26,581 bases of DNA. Origin: a virus. Positions 5,339 to 12,130 of the stretch are shown piece after piece (the first letter of the stretch is position 1; every line of letters begins with the position of its first letter). The stretch lies in IMG/VR virus record IMGVR_UViG_3300017967_008812, positions 1 to 26,581 of that record; one strand, 5' to 3'. The notes under the pieces were generated by a model. The model did no database searches and was not told the DNA's origin. It saw only the letters and a program-made list of their open reading frames with translations. Position numbers and translations under genes: made by a program.

Positions 5339-5344
5339 TATAAT
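5339..5344 (+). promoter_or_regulatory. TATAAT box before the tagged-protein genes
   Basis: TATAAT at 5339-5344 with no TGCAAA box 16 bases upstream (CTACTG there). A start near 5351 would place CCAATAT (5348-5354) at the very 5' end of the transcript, where it can pair with ATATTGG at 5404-5410. Confidence 0.35.
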
Positions 5345-5347
5345 TTG

Positions 5348-5418
5348 CCAATATTTCGATTTACAACAATAAAAAAGTCTTTTTCTGGGACCAAGAACTG
5401 TGGATATTGGATTTTTTT
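5348..5418 (+). terminator. Possible leader attenuator
   Basis: CCAATAT (5348-5354) is complementary to ATATTGG (5404-5410), and the right arm is followed by A and seven Ts (5412-5418). If transcription starts at the TATAAT at 5339, this could end a leader RNA of about 65 bases. The stem is AT-rich and the loop long (49 bases), so it is only a candidate. Confidence 0.3.
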
Positions 5419-5422
5419 CACA

Positions 5423-5443
5423 AAAATTTCTTCGGGAAATTTT
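5423..5443 (+). terminator. AT-rich hairpin with TTCGG loop
   Basis: AAAATTTC (5423-5430), loop TTCGG, GAAATTTT (5436-5443), eight pairs, followed after CAAAAC by TTTTT. It overlaps copy 2 of the AAAACTTTTTCCTA element and lies 35 bases before the gene start at 5479. It may be a terminator, an mRNA stabilising stem or a regulator site. Confidence 0.35.
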
Positions 5444-5458
5444 CAAAACTTTTTCCTA
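5436..5458 (+). repeat. AAAACTTTTTCCTA element, copy 2
   Basis: GAAATTTTC then AAAACTTTTTCCTA, 13 bases before the AAGGAGG of the gene at 5479. See copies at 5296-5319 and 6011-6033. Its position upstream of genes of the late-type region suggests a promoter or operator specific to this set. Confidence 0.55.
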
Positions 5459-5478
5459 TTTATCTCTAAGGAGGTGTT

Positions 5479-6000
5479 ATGAAATTAAGTAGAAGACAAT
5501 TAAGAAGACTAATAGCTGAAGCTTATACCACCGGTATTCCTTTTAGAACTGCTATTGAGCAATCAGAGTCGAATATTGAAAGACAGTATCCTGATTATAT
5601 AGATAGATTAAATATATTGCAAAGTGATGATCCTAACCAGAGTGAAATTATTAAATCGTCGTTAGATCAAAACAGACCTAGTCCATTGGGTATAAAACCA
5701 AGACCGATTGACTATGTTAGCAGTGGTGTAACACAAGATCAGATCTATGATGTTGTAGATGAATTTTTCAGTTATGATCCGCAAGCATATGCTGGTGCAA
5801 TGTCACAGGGAGGGATGTCGCTTAGAGATATTGCAGAAGAGATTTTTGATTATTGTGTTACTGGTCCGGGAATTGGTGCAGATGTACTTTATGATGAAAA
5901 TGGTAATGCTTATGATCAAAGTCAAGTAGATGAAGTAATTAGGCGATATAAAGAGGCACTTAAACGGCCACATCATAGGGAATTAGGGCATATATCATAA
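5479..6000 (+). CDS. Tagged protein (173 aa), possible internal capsid protein
   Basis: ATG 5479 with AAGGAGG. The N-terminus MKLSRRQLRRLIAEAYTT is the clearest copy of the repeated tag, with an L-I-A-E/A site after residue 14, fitting the (L/I)-x-E rule for the T4 prohead protease. The rest is acidic and helical (QDQIYDVVDEFFSYDPQAY, then DIAEEIFDYCVTGPG) and ends in a Lys/Arg/His-rich tail (KEALKRPHHRELGHIS). No family recognised. It is the first gene after the control region, suggesting strong expression. Packaging in the head is inferred from the tag alone. Confidence 0.8.
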   Translation: MKLSRRQLRRLIAEAYTTGIPFRTAIEQSESNIERQYPDYIDRLNILQSDDPNQSEIIKSSLDQNRPSPLGIKPRPIDYVSSGVTQDQIYDVVDEFFSYDPQAYAGAMSQGGMSLRDIAEEIFDYCVTGPGIGADVLYDENGNAYDQSQVDEVIRRYKEALKRPHHRELGHIS

Positions 6001-6010
6001 AATTTTCTGA

Positions 6011-6033
6011 GAACTTTTTAAAACTTTTTCCTA
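6011..6033 (+). repeat. AAAACTTTTTCCTA element, copy 3
   Basis: GAACTTTTT then AAAACTTTTTCCTA between genes, 24 bases before the ATG at 6057 and just ahead of TAAGGAG. It nearly matches copy 2 in both sequence and position relative to the ribosome site. Confidence 0.55.
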
Positions 6034-6056
6034 ATTAATTCTAATAAGGAGTTATT

Positions 6057-6485
6057 ATGAGTTTAAATAATCCGAAGCCTGGGGTAGGTTGGGTGCCTGA
6101 ATATCAGGTATCAGGCCGGCCCTTTGTCAAAACAATTACTGGTTTGACGACCGGATCGGTGAAAATCGAGTTTCCAAATGTAATACGCTGGTTTGCTTTC
6201 TCAGTTCATGCATCTTCTCATAGAACGGTTCGAGTGGGTTTTACAGAAAACGGCGTGAATGATGTAACAGGTGATGGTTGTTATTTTCTTCTCGAGACTG
6301 ACAACAAGGAAACAGGTGAGCACTCTGTCAAGTCGCTTCGCTTTGAAATGAAATGTAAAGAGTTGTGGTTTCGAACAGACACTGGGAATGACACGACAGT
6401 GTCTGTCATCGCCGGTTACACGGGAATTCAAACAGGTAGTTTTCCGACATTGACGGGATCTGCAGGTTGGATAGGAGTAGGATAA
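6057..6485 (+). CDS. Untagged beta-rich protein, likely virion surface protein (142 aa)
   Basis: ATG 6057 with AAGGAG. It begins MSLNNPKPGVGWVPEYQVSG; the GWVPEYQVSG-x-PF pattern is one I recall at the start of small structural proteins of marine phages. The remainder alternates short strands with G, T, S and N (TVRVGFTENGV; LWFRTDTGNDTTVSVIAG; GSAGWIGVG), like a beta-sandwich head-decoration or fibre protein. It lacks the N-terminal tag of its neighbours and its codons are visibly more GC-rich, so it may be displayed outside the capsid or have a different history. The structural role is an inference. Confidence 0.75.
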   Translation: MSLNNPKPGVGWVPEYQVSGRPFVKTITGLTTGSVKIEFPNVIRWFAFSVHASSHRTVRVGFTENGVNDVTGDGCYFLLETDNKETGEHSVKSLRFEMKCKELWFRTDTGNDTTVSVIAGYTGIQTGSFPTLTGSAGWIGVG

Positions 6486-6486
6486 T

Positions 6487-7068
6487 ATGAAAATAACACG
6501 TAGAAAATTAAGACGTCTCATTAGGGAAACTATTTTATTCGAATCTTTTAATTCAAAAGAAGAATTAGAAAGATTAGTAATGCATTATTTTTATCCGGGC
6601 AGCCCGGAACGCGTTCAAAGAGCAATGGATCAAATGTACAAGTATGATGCATCCATCGATGTTGAAAGTGAGTTGCAAAATTTTGTTGATGAACGATCTG
6701 ATGGCAAGAAAATACTAGCTTCTGAAATATTAAGTTTTATAAAAAAATTTAAATTTCCCGGAGATATTATAGGAAGTGATTTTGCATATTTTGCCGGCAT
6801 ACACCAGATACCTGGTTTTAAACTAGCAATAATAAATGATCATAAGATGCAAACAATATACGGTGTATATTTTAAAAATTCTCTAAATTTAAATTTGATA
6901 TCTAAAAATAAATCAGCTCTTATGAGACTAATTACAGATAAAAAAATTCGAATATGCATATTTGACGGTACTCAAGCAATGGGCCGGCCGACACTCGCTG
7001 ATCCTGAATTTTTATCTGATAAAAAAGCATCAGAAAAAATAGATTATCTGATGGAATTATTACGTTAA
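6487..7068 (+). CDS. Tagged protein (193 aa)
   Basis: ATG 6487 one base after the previous stop; GGAG upstream lies in that gene. It begins MKITRRKLRRLIRETILFES, the same tag, with L-I-R-E/T after residue 14 and a second site, L-F-E/S, after residue 19. The body is lysine-rich and mixed alpha/beta (SEILSFIKKFKFPGDIIG; AIINDHKMQTIYGVYFKN). No catalytic motif or family recognised. Candidate internal head protein by the tag; the high lysine content would suit DNA contact. Confidence 0.8.
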   Translation: MKITRRKLRRLIRETILFESFNSKEELERLVMHYFYPGSPERVQRAMDQMYKYDASIDVESELQNFVDERSDGKKILASEILSFIKKFKFPGDIIGSDFAYFAGIHQIPGFKLAIINDHKMQTIYGVYFKNSLNLNLISKNKSALMRLITDKKIRICIFDGTQAMGRPTLADPEFLSDKKASEKIDYLMELLR

Positions 7069-7099
7069 CGCTACACCCTAAGTAGAAAAGGAATATTGA

Positions 7100-8512
7100 G
7101 TGAAATTAACAAGAAAACAATTAATATTAATTATCGAATCGTTGATTAACGAAAAGTATATGACACGTAAAGAAAGAGAAGATGCAGCTATAGCCGGTGT
7201 CACCGGATCGAAAAGAAAAGCTAGGCTTGCTTATCGTGATAAGCAAGAAAAAGATTTTGATAATCTTTCACAAAATATATTAGACGAAGAATTGGGGAAG
7301 CACGGTCTTAAAGATTATAAAATTAAGAACATAGAGGAATCCTTAAGTTTAACTGGTGGAGAGGTTAATAAAATTAAAATTACGTATGAAAACGGATATG
7401 TCTCTGAATTTACTGGTGAAACAAATGATGATTTAAAAAATAATATTCTTGACATGGTAAGTTCACGTGACAATAAAGACATGAACATCTTTCTAACAGT
7501 TCAAAAATCTTATGCACGGGCACTTAAAAAATTCTTTAATTTAGAAATTCGTGAACAATATGAGGATGCCGGTTATAAACTTTTTCATGCTATTAATGCT
7601 TATGACCGGGGAAAATCAAAAGAAGACCTAGCAAAATTTAAAGAAGTCGGCATAGCAGACAACAACCTCTCTGGGTATACGCTAGCTTTTGAAAGTATTT
7701 TAAATAAAAGCGGAATGGAGCTTTCGACTGTATTATTACCTGAAGAGATATTAAGTGTGTATGGAGGTGATGCAGTTTCCCAATCCAAAGCGATGTTAGG
7801 AAGTATATTTCCACAGTTTGGTATTCTTGTTGATGGCCATTTAACATCCGCACTTCATGGAGATACTATGACAACAACTGTCAAAGATGCAATAGGAACA
7901 ATGCATAGCTCTGGCAAAACTATGTCACTTGGCGGGTATCGTCACGAAGGTGAAGGTTTTAATGAATTTGTAAAGTATTTAAACGATATAAGAATTAGTG
8001 CGCACGAATTAAAAGCTAGTACTTTACACGGGCCATGGAAGCGTTGGTTAACAACTATAACTGGCACAGAAGGGACTGCGTTGGAAACATATTTAGATAA
8101 GAAGTACAAATTTGGGGGAGGAATACAGACTAATTATGACAGTATATTCACAGGTGTGCGGGATTATAATGAATATATGGAGGCAACTGTTGACAACTGG
8201 AATACAGTAGGTATATATTACAAAGCCGGTATTGACTTTCTAGCGAAAGATATTTCTGAAACTTTAAGACTAGCATCGCAAACGGGTAATAAAGAATACA
8301 TAGAGCTCTATAATAGAGTTGCTAACTCCAATAAGACAGATGCTGTATCTATTTATACGGCTGAAAATTTATATGATGCTGTAGGCACATTGAGTGATGT
8401 GTTAAGCAAAGTTGAGATTCCTATTGTAAGTGATACTACTCCGGGGCAGAGTTTGCAGGAAGGATTATCTCGAGGTTCTTTATATAGAAAAAGATACTGG
8501 GGAAGATATTAA
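7100..8512 (+). CDS. Tagged protein with distinctive C-terminus (470 aa)
   Basis: GTG 7100 is chosen because it begins the tag MKLTRKQLILIIESLINE directly, with AAAGGA upstream. Possible cleavage sites are I-I-E/S (residue 13) and L-I-N-E/K (18). The middle has an alpha-helical part (about 130-215) and a glycine/threonine-rich part (FPQFGILVDGHLTSALHGD at about 237-255) that looks enzyme-like, though I recognise no catalytic motif. The C-terminus has S-L-Q-E/G followed by LSRGSLYRKRYWGRY, an Arg/Tyr-rich ending I recall from marine phage proteins; L-Q-E/G would also fit a prohead-protease site. It is followed by a structured terminator. Possible packaged effector, unproven. Confidence 0.8.
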   Translation: MKLTRKQLILIIESLINEKYMTRKEREDAAIAGVTGSKRKARLAYRDKQEKDFDNLSQNILDEELGKHGLKDYKIKNIEESLSLTGGEVNKIKITYENGYVSEFTGETNDDLKNNILDMVSSRDNKDMNIFLTVQKSYARALKKFFNLEIREQYEDAGYKLFHAINAYDRGKSKEDLAKFKEVGIADNNLSGYTLAFESILNKSGMELSTVLLPEEILSVYGGDAVSQSKAMLGSIFPQFGILVDGHLTSALHGDTMTTTVKDAIGTMHSSGKTMSLGGYRHEGEGFNEFVKYLNDIRISAHELKASTLHGPWKRWLTTITGTEGTALETYLDKKYKFGGGIQTNYDSIFTGVRDYNEYMEATVDNWNTVGIYYKAGIDFLAKDISETLRLASQTGNKEYIELYNRVANSNKTDAVSIYTAENLYDAVGTLSDVLSKVEIPIVSDTTPGQSLQEGLSRGSLYRKRYWGRY

Positions 8513-8520
8513 GTAGAGAT

Positions 8521-8588
8521 GAGGCGAGGATGACCCATGGGTCTTACTCGGCGATCGTAGAGTAAAAGTCGCGCCGGCCACGTGCCGG
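8521..8588 (+). ncRNA. Highly structured 3' region after the 470-aa gene
   Basis: CGAG (8525-8528) pairs with CTCG (8547-8550) around GACCC-AT-GGGTC (8532-8543), and CGGCG (8549-8553) could pair with CGCCG (8572-8576). The sequence is GC-rich compared with its flanks and runs directly into the terminator at 8574-8599. It may be a 3' stabilising structure or a small RNA released from the end of the transcript. Confidence 0.4.
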
Positions 8589-8599
8589 TTTTCTTTTTT
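8574..8599 (+). terminator. Intrinsic terminator after the 470-aa gene
   Basis: CCGGC (8574-8578), loop CACGT, GCCGG (8584-8588), then TTTTCTTTTTT. A GC-rich stem with a T-rich tail. The next gene starts at 8647. Confidence 0.8.
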
Positions 8600-8646
8600 C
8601 TGTGTTTTTTCTTTTTCGTGTTCCTAATTATGAATAGGAGAAAGAT

Positions 8647-9594
8647 ATGAGAATAACTAAAAAACAATTGATGAGACTTATTAAAGAATCATTAAATGGC
8701 CCGCAAAATCCAGACAATACTCTTGAAAAAATATTCTTGAGAGAAGTATATTATTGTGTAAATTATATGTTGGGTTTTTCTAGTGCGTTTGATTTTTTCT
8801 TGCAGCAAACTGCTGTTATGAGTAGCGATTATGATTTGAAACTTCATGAGCAAATACTCGAATTAAAGGAAGAAAGGGATGGGGGCTGGTCTGACCGTAG
8901 TACTCTTGTACTAAACCAACAGATAACTATATTAGATGAGGTGAGAGAACAGGCAATTCTACCTGGAGAAAGAGGAATTGATCGCTTAAGACGTGCAATG
9001 GACTATTATATGTCAGAGCTTACAGAATTGCACTCTTATTTAATAGTAGATAGCGCAAATAAACTAGGTTTAGAAGACGCTTCTTTTGCGTTTGGTGAAG
9101 CAGGAGAGAAAGATGGAAAAGAAGATTTATATGCTATTATAGGCAGTAATTACAACAGTGATAATCCAGAAAAATTTAATATCATCCAGTACATTATTGA
9201 CACTTGGAATAAAAAAGAATTTTTCGCGGGTAATTCTGATCCGGAAGCCAAAGCTGTCCTGGAATCAAATGGAATATCAGAGGGGCTAAGTACTTACGAT
9301 AAAATAGATGCACTGATCGTGCTTTTAAGTGACTCAGGTACTTTAGAAAAAAACTATCAACAAGGTATGCAAATAATGACATCATCTTCTAGATTTTTAA
9401 GTATATTAGATAGAATTGATGGACAAATCAATAACGCACTTCCTAAACATAAAAATAGATATGAAAGCGATGTTGAAGAATTAATTTACATTCTTAGAAA
9501 TGAAAAACCTAATAATTACAGCGATCTGATACGTATTACTACAAACCCAAGTAGCGATGATTCTGATAGTTATTATGGCGTGCCTCCTTTTTAA
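8647..9594 (+). CDS. Tagged helical protein (315 aa)
   Basis: ATG 8647 with ATAGGAG upstream. It begins MRITKKQLMRLIKESLNG with L-I-K-E/S after residue 14. The rest is mostly helical and acidic (LQQTAVMSSDYDLKLHEQIL; DRLRRAMDYYMSELTELH; DVEELIYILRN) and ends in a Ser/Asp/Tyr-rich tail. No signal peptide, membrane helix or catalytic motif. A DNA-scaffold or internal-protein role would fit the tag and helical content but cannot be shown here. Confidence 0.8.
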   Translation: MRITKKQLMRLIKESLNGPQNPDNTLEKIFLREVYYCVNYMLGFSSAFDFFLQQTAVMSSDYDLKLHEQILELKEERDGGWSDRSTLVLNQQITILDEVREQAILPGERGIDRLRRAMDYYMSELTELHSYLIVDSANKLGLEDASFAFGEAGEKDGKEDLYAIIGSNYNSDNPEKFNIIQYIIDTWNKKEFFAGNSDPEAKAVLESNGISEGLSTYDKIDALIVLLSDSGTLEKNYQQGMQIMTSSSRFLSILDRIDGQINNALPKHKNRYESDVEELIYILRNEKPNNYSDLIRITTNPSSDDSDSYYGVPPF

Positions 9595-9621
9595 ATATAT
9601 AACATAGTATAGGAGAGTTGA

Positions 9622-9662
9622 ATGAGGTTAACTGAGAATCAACTTAGAAAGATTATACGTAA
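9622..9662 (+). repeat. Near-identical 41-bp gene start, copy 1
   Basis: The first 41 bases of this gene and of the gene at 10317 match at 39 positions, with the first 27 identical. The encoded tag (MRLTENQLR-x-IIR) is the same while the bodies have diverged strongly. Confidence 0.9.
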
Positions 9663-10305
9663 AAACCTATTGACAGAAGGAATGATGTCTCCTAATGATA
9701 TAAAGAGATTGGGTTTAAAGATAATAGGAGAGTATTATCCAGGAGGTTTAAATCTTTCTGTGACAGATTCTGATGGAGGATATGTAGGTCACTTGAGTTT
9801 GGTTGAACTTGGGTTAGATGCTATATCTTATGGACCGATTGATTTGCCATATCATGGTAATTGTAATAAAGCATGGATGGTTGCTGACATTTTTATTGAG
9901 CGGGGTATACCTAAATATCACGGTTTGGGTCCAGTTCTTTATGATATAGGTATTGAAGTTGCTGGAGATAGAGGTTTAACGCCTGACCGTACGATTACAT
10001 CAGAAGAAGCTAGAAGTGTTTGGAATCATTATTTAGCATTAAGACCTGATGTAAAACCTATTCCTTTAGATTATATTGATAAGCCTTTTATTACACCTGA
10101 TGATGAATATGATGACTGTGTCCAGTCACAGTACTTAAATGACATGTTTCCTACTGATCCTCTTCATGATCCAGGTAAAGATCAGATATCGCAAATTAAG
10201 TATAGATCTCATTGGTCGACTAATAGATACGTTAAAAAACCTTATAATGACAATACAATTAGTGAATTAGAGAGGTTAGGTATTTTAGAATGGATATATT
10301 ATTAA
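9622..10305 (+). CDS. Tagged GNAT-like acetyltransferase 1 (227 aa)
   Basis: ATG 9622 with AGGAGAG. The tag MRLTENQLRKIIRKNLLTEG offers L-L-T-E/G after residue 19. Residues about 80-145 contain CNKAWMV, then KYHGLGPVLYDIGIEVA and GLTPDR.....EARSVWNHYL. The (K/R)-x-x-G-x-G-P-x-L-Y-D pattern corresponds to the acetyl-CoA pyrophosphate loop (motif A) of GNAT enzymes, and I recall this 'GxGPLxYD...DR' form from phage proteins. It would acetylate an unknown substrate; if the tag packages it, it could modify host proteins on entry, as T4 Alt does by ADP-ribosylation. Paralogue at 10317. Confidence 0.75.
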   Translation: MRLTENQLRKIIRKNLLTEGMMSPNDIKRLGLKIIGEYYPGGLNLSVTDSDGGYVGHLSLVELGLDAISYGPIDLPYHGNCNKAWMVADIFIERGIPKYHGLGPVLYDIGIEVAGDRGLTPDRTITSEEARSVWNHYLALRPDVKPIPLDYIDKPFITPDDEYDDCVQSQYLNDMFPTDPLHDPGKDQISQIKYRSHWSTNRYVKKPYNDNTISELERLGILEWIYY

Positions 10306-10316
10306 AGGATAAATAA

Positions 10317-10357
10317 ATGAGGTTAACTGAGAATCAACTTAGAGATATTATACGTAA
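10317..10357 (+). repeat. Near-identical 41-bp gene start, copy 2
   Basis: Second copy of the sequence at 9622-9662, 39 of 41 bases the same. It suggests duplication of the gene with the tag kept under tight selection, or later homogenisation of the tag. Confidence 0.9.
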
Positions 10358-11030
10358 TATTATATTGCGGGAAGGTGCAGTGACACCAGAGCAGCTTAGC
10401 GATGATTACACTGTTGTCATAAAAGATAATGGAATTGTTGTAACTCCGCTTAAAAGTCTAGGTAGAGTTGACATGAAAGAAAGATTTGCAGATCTAGATC
10501 CAAATACATTAATAAACATGCCTAGTTATTCTATTTATATTAAATATAAGTATACAGATCCTAAACTCCCAGAACCGGTAGAGGATTTATTTGCTGAATT
10601 GGAGATGAGAAAATGGGTAGGTATGTGTAATGATGCTTGGGAAGTATACTGGGCAGAAGTTCATAAAGATTATAAAATGGGTGGTTTTGGACCGCTCATG
10701 TATGATGTAGCTATGGAATTGGCAGGAAAGTTTGGTTTGATATGTGACAGAAATAGTGTATCTAATGAAGCAGCAAGATTATGGAATTATTATTTGCAGT
10801 TTAGGGCAGACGTCTTTTCAGAAGATATTGATATTGGAAATTGTCCTTCTGATATGATGTCGACAAATGATAGAATAGCAATAAGCAAAGGTGCAGATCA
10901 CCCATGGCATCAGAAAGTTTATTTTAGTACTCACTATATGTCTGGCGGTGGTCAAAAACCTGTTATAGATGCATTGCACAGAGCGGGTAGATTAGAATGG
11001 GAAGGACACATGTATCCGGGAGAAAAATAA
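10317..11030 (+). CDS. Tagged GNAT-like acetyltransferase 2 (237 aa)
   Basis: ATG 10317, twelve bases after the previous stop, with AAAGGAT. The tag MRLTENQLRDIIRNIILREG gives I-L-R-E/G after residue 19, the same position as in its paralogue. The core has CNDAWEV, YKMGGFGPLMYDVAMELA (about 119-136) and DRNSVSNEAARLWNYYL, parallel to the gene at 9622, including the G-F-G-P acetyl-CoA loop. Residues 20-95 and 170-237 differ clearly, so substrate choice probably differs. Enzyme class is inferred from the loop and motif order. Confidence 0.75.
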   Translation: MRLTENQLRDIIRNIILREGAVTPEQLSDDYTVVIKDNGIVVTPLKSLGRVDMKERFADLDPNTLINMPSYSIYIKYKYTDPKLPEPVEDLFAELEMRKWVGMCNDAWEVYWAEVHKDYKMGGFGPLMYDVAMELAGKFGLICDRNSVSNEAARLWNYYLQFRADVFSEDIDIGNCPSDMMSTNDRIAISKGADHPWHQKVYFSTHYMSGGGQKPVIDALHRAGRLEWEGHMYPGEK

Positions 11031-11032
11031 TT

Positions 11033-11260
11033 TTGAAAAATATTGAAGTTGGTGATGTTGTAAAATTTGTGCCTTATTATGCATCTACAGGTATGCAAGG
11101 ATCTTCTTTAAAATTAAAAATACCCGAATTCTCTGGTTTAGCTTTGGTATACAAAGTTTATTCAGTCAGAGGAATCGGGTATGCACATATTATGTTATCT
11201 AATAGAGATAAAGAAGTAATAGGGTTTGCAGGTATTGAAATGTTGAGTAGAATTAATTAA
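11033..11260 (+). CDS. Small GDVV beta-barrel-like protein (75 aa)
   Basis: I favour TTG 11033, two bases after the previous stop, with GGGAG ten bases upstream, giving MKNIEVGDVVKFVPYYAS. An in-frame ATG at 10997 lacks a ribosome site and would lie in the previous gene. The IEVGDVVKF opening, a later GLALVYKVY strand and a closing helix match the GDLV family at 3295-4358. Its stop overlaps the stop of the convergent protease gene by four bases. Confidence 0.65.
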   Translation: MKNIEVGDVVKFVPYYASTGMQGSSLKLKIPEFSGLALVYKVYSVRGIGYAHIMLSNRDKEVIGFAGIEMLSRIN

Positions 11261-11730
11261 AAGTGTCTTGTTATTGATGATTCAACAACTAAATGATGCA
11301 TAATATGACTTTTATCATGTTCTTCATGATCAACACCTAGTGAGTGACCTATTTCATGAATGATAAGATCTAGATCTTGTGTATAGTTATTATCAATTTT
11401 AATTGTCGCTGCGTCAAGATAAAAATTGCCTCCAATTTGATTGTAGTTACGATATGTCATACCATAATATCTTTTTATGTCTAAGTCTCTTTGTCCTGTG
11501 ATTCTTATTTCATTGCTAACAAATTCTTCTTCGCATGATTTTTTGATAATTTCTTTATTAAGTTTAAATCCTAAGTTTTTCCAAAAATTTATTGCTGTTT
11601 TGATATTGTTTTCAGGTATATGTGAATCATTGCAAAGTACAATTTGTGGTTCGTTGTACCAGTGATGTTGTGTATTCATATCATTTTTTGTGTATGCATT
11701 GCAAATGTTTGTAATTAAAAATAACAGCAT
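11257..11730 (-). CDS. Metzincin zinc protease (157 aa)
   Basis: The zinc site HEIGHSLGVDH (His125, Glu126, His129, His135) with the downstream Met-turn SHIMHH (Met144) is the complete metzincin (matrixin-type) signature HExxHxxGxxH...M. The N-terminus MLLFLITNICNA could be a short signal peptide, so the enzyme may act in the periplasm or outside. The length is close to a bare metzincin catalytic domain without a propeptide. ATG at 11730 follows AAGGAG, and the TGCAAA-N16-TATACT promoter lies just upstream. It is on its own against the surrounding genes. Target unknown; host surface protein or phage maturation are both possible. Confidence 0.85.
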   Translation of the reverse strand: MLLFLITNICNAYTKNDMNTQHHWYNEPQIVLCNDSHIPENNIKTAINFWKNLGFKLNKEIIKKSCEEEFVSNEIRITGQRDLDIKRYYGMTYRNYNQIGGNFYLDAATIKIDNNYTQDLDLIIHEIGHSLGVDHEEHDKSHIMHHLVVESSITRHF

Positions 11731-11760
11731 TGTGTAACTCCTTTTTATCTTTATATTAAT

Positions 11761-11788
11761 AGTATAACATGAAATTTATAAGTTTGCA
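11761..11788 (-). promoter_or_regulatory. Phage promoter (minus), TGCAAA-N16-TATACT
   Basis: On the minus strand: CGTGCAAA with TGCAAA at 11788-11783, 16 bases, TATACT at 11766-11761. Same layout as the promoters in the first 5 kb, here serving the protease gene whose ATG is at 11730. Confidence 0.75.
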
Positions 11789-11863
11789 CGTGTAGTGATA
11801 GTTACTTAGTGGGGGTTATTATATATTGTGTATTATTGATATGCAATATATTTTATTTAATTT

Positions 11864-12118
11864 ATGAATGGAATGACATTTATTCTTATCGTATTTGTTG
11901 TTATTGTTTTTTCTACTACTGTAATTTTAAATAAATGGATTGATTTTGCAGATAAAGAAAAAGAAAGGCGTGAGAAGAAACATGTTGATAATAATACACC
12001 TAAATTCAACTTTACAAAGTTTAATAAAGATAATATAATAATAGATGTCGACTGTGAAATTATAGAAGAAACTAATGATCGAAGAAAATACTTATCTATA
12101 GAAAATAAAGATCATTAG
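11864..12118 (+). CDS. Single-pass membrane protein (84 aa)
   Basis: The start is uncertain: ATG 11864 or 11873, neither with a clear ribosome site. Residues about 4-22 (MTFILIVFVVIVFSTTVIL) form one membrane helix, followed by a highly charged stretch (FADKEKERREKKHVDN) and a soluble acidic tail. The charge pattern puts the C-terminal part in the cytoplasm. It resembles small phage anchor proteins; a spanin or holin is possible but lacks the usual companions here. Confidence 0.6.
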   Translation: MNGMTFILIVFVVIVFSTTVILNKWIDFADKEKERREKKHVDNNTPKFNFTKFNKDNIIIDVDCEIIEETNDRRKYLSIENKDH

Positions 12119-12130
12119 GAGACTTGATTA

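Noticed and set aside
5117-5482. A 121-codon open frame through the GC-rich block and leader
   Set aside because: No ribosome site; Ala/Pro-rich only because of base composition, then Phe-rich as it enters AT-rich leader; it runs across a TATAAT box, two hairpins and the ribosome site of the next gene.
7100-8512. ADP-ribosyltransferase like T4 Alt for the 470-aa tagged protein
   Set aside because: The tag invites the comparison, but I could not find the R, S-T-S and E-x-E motifs in the right order.
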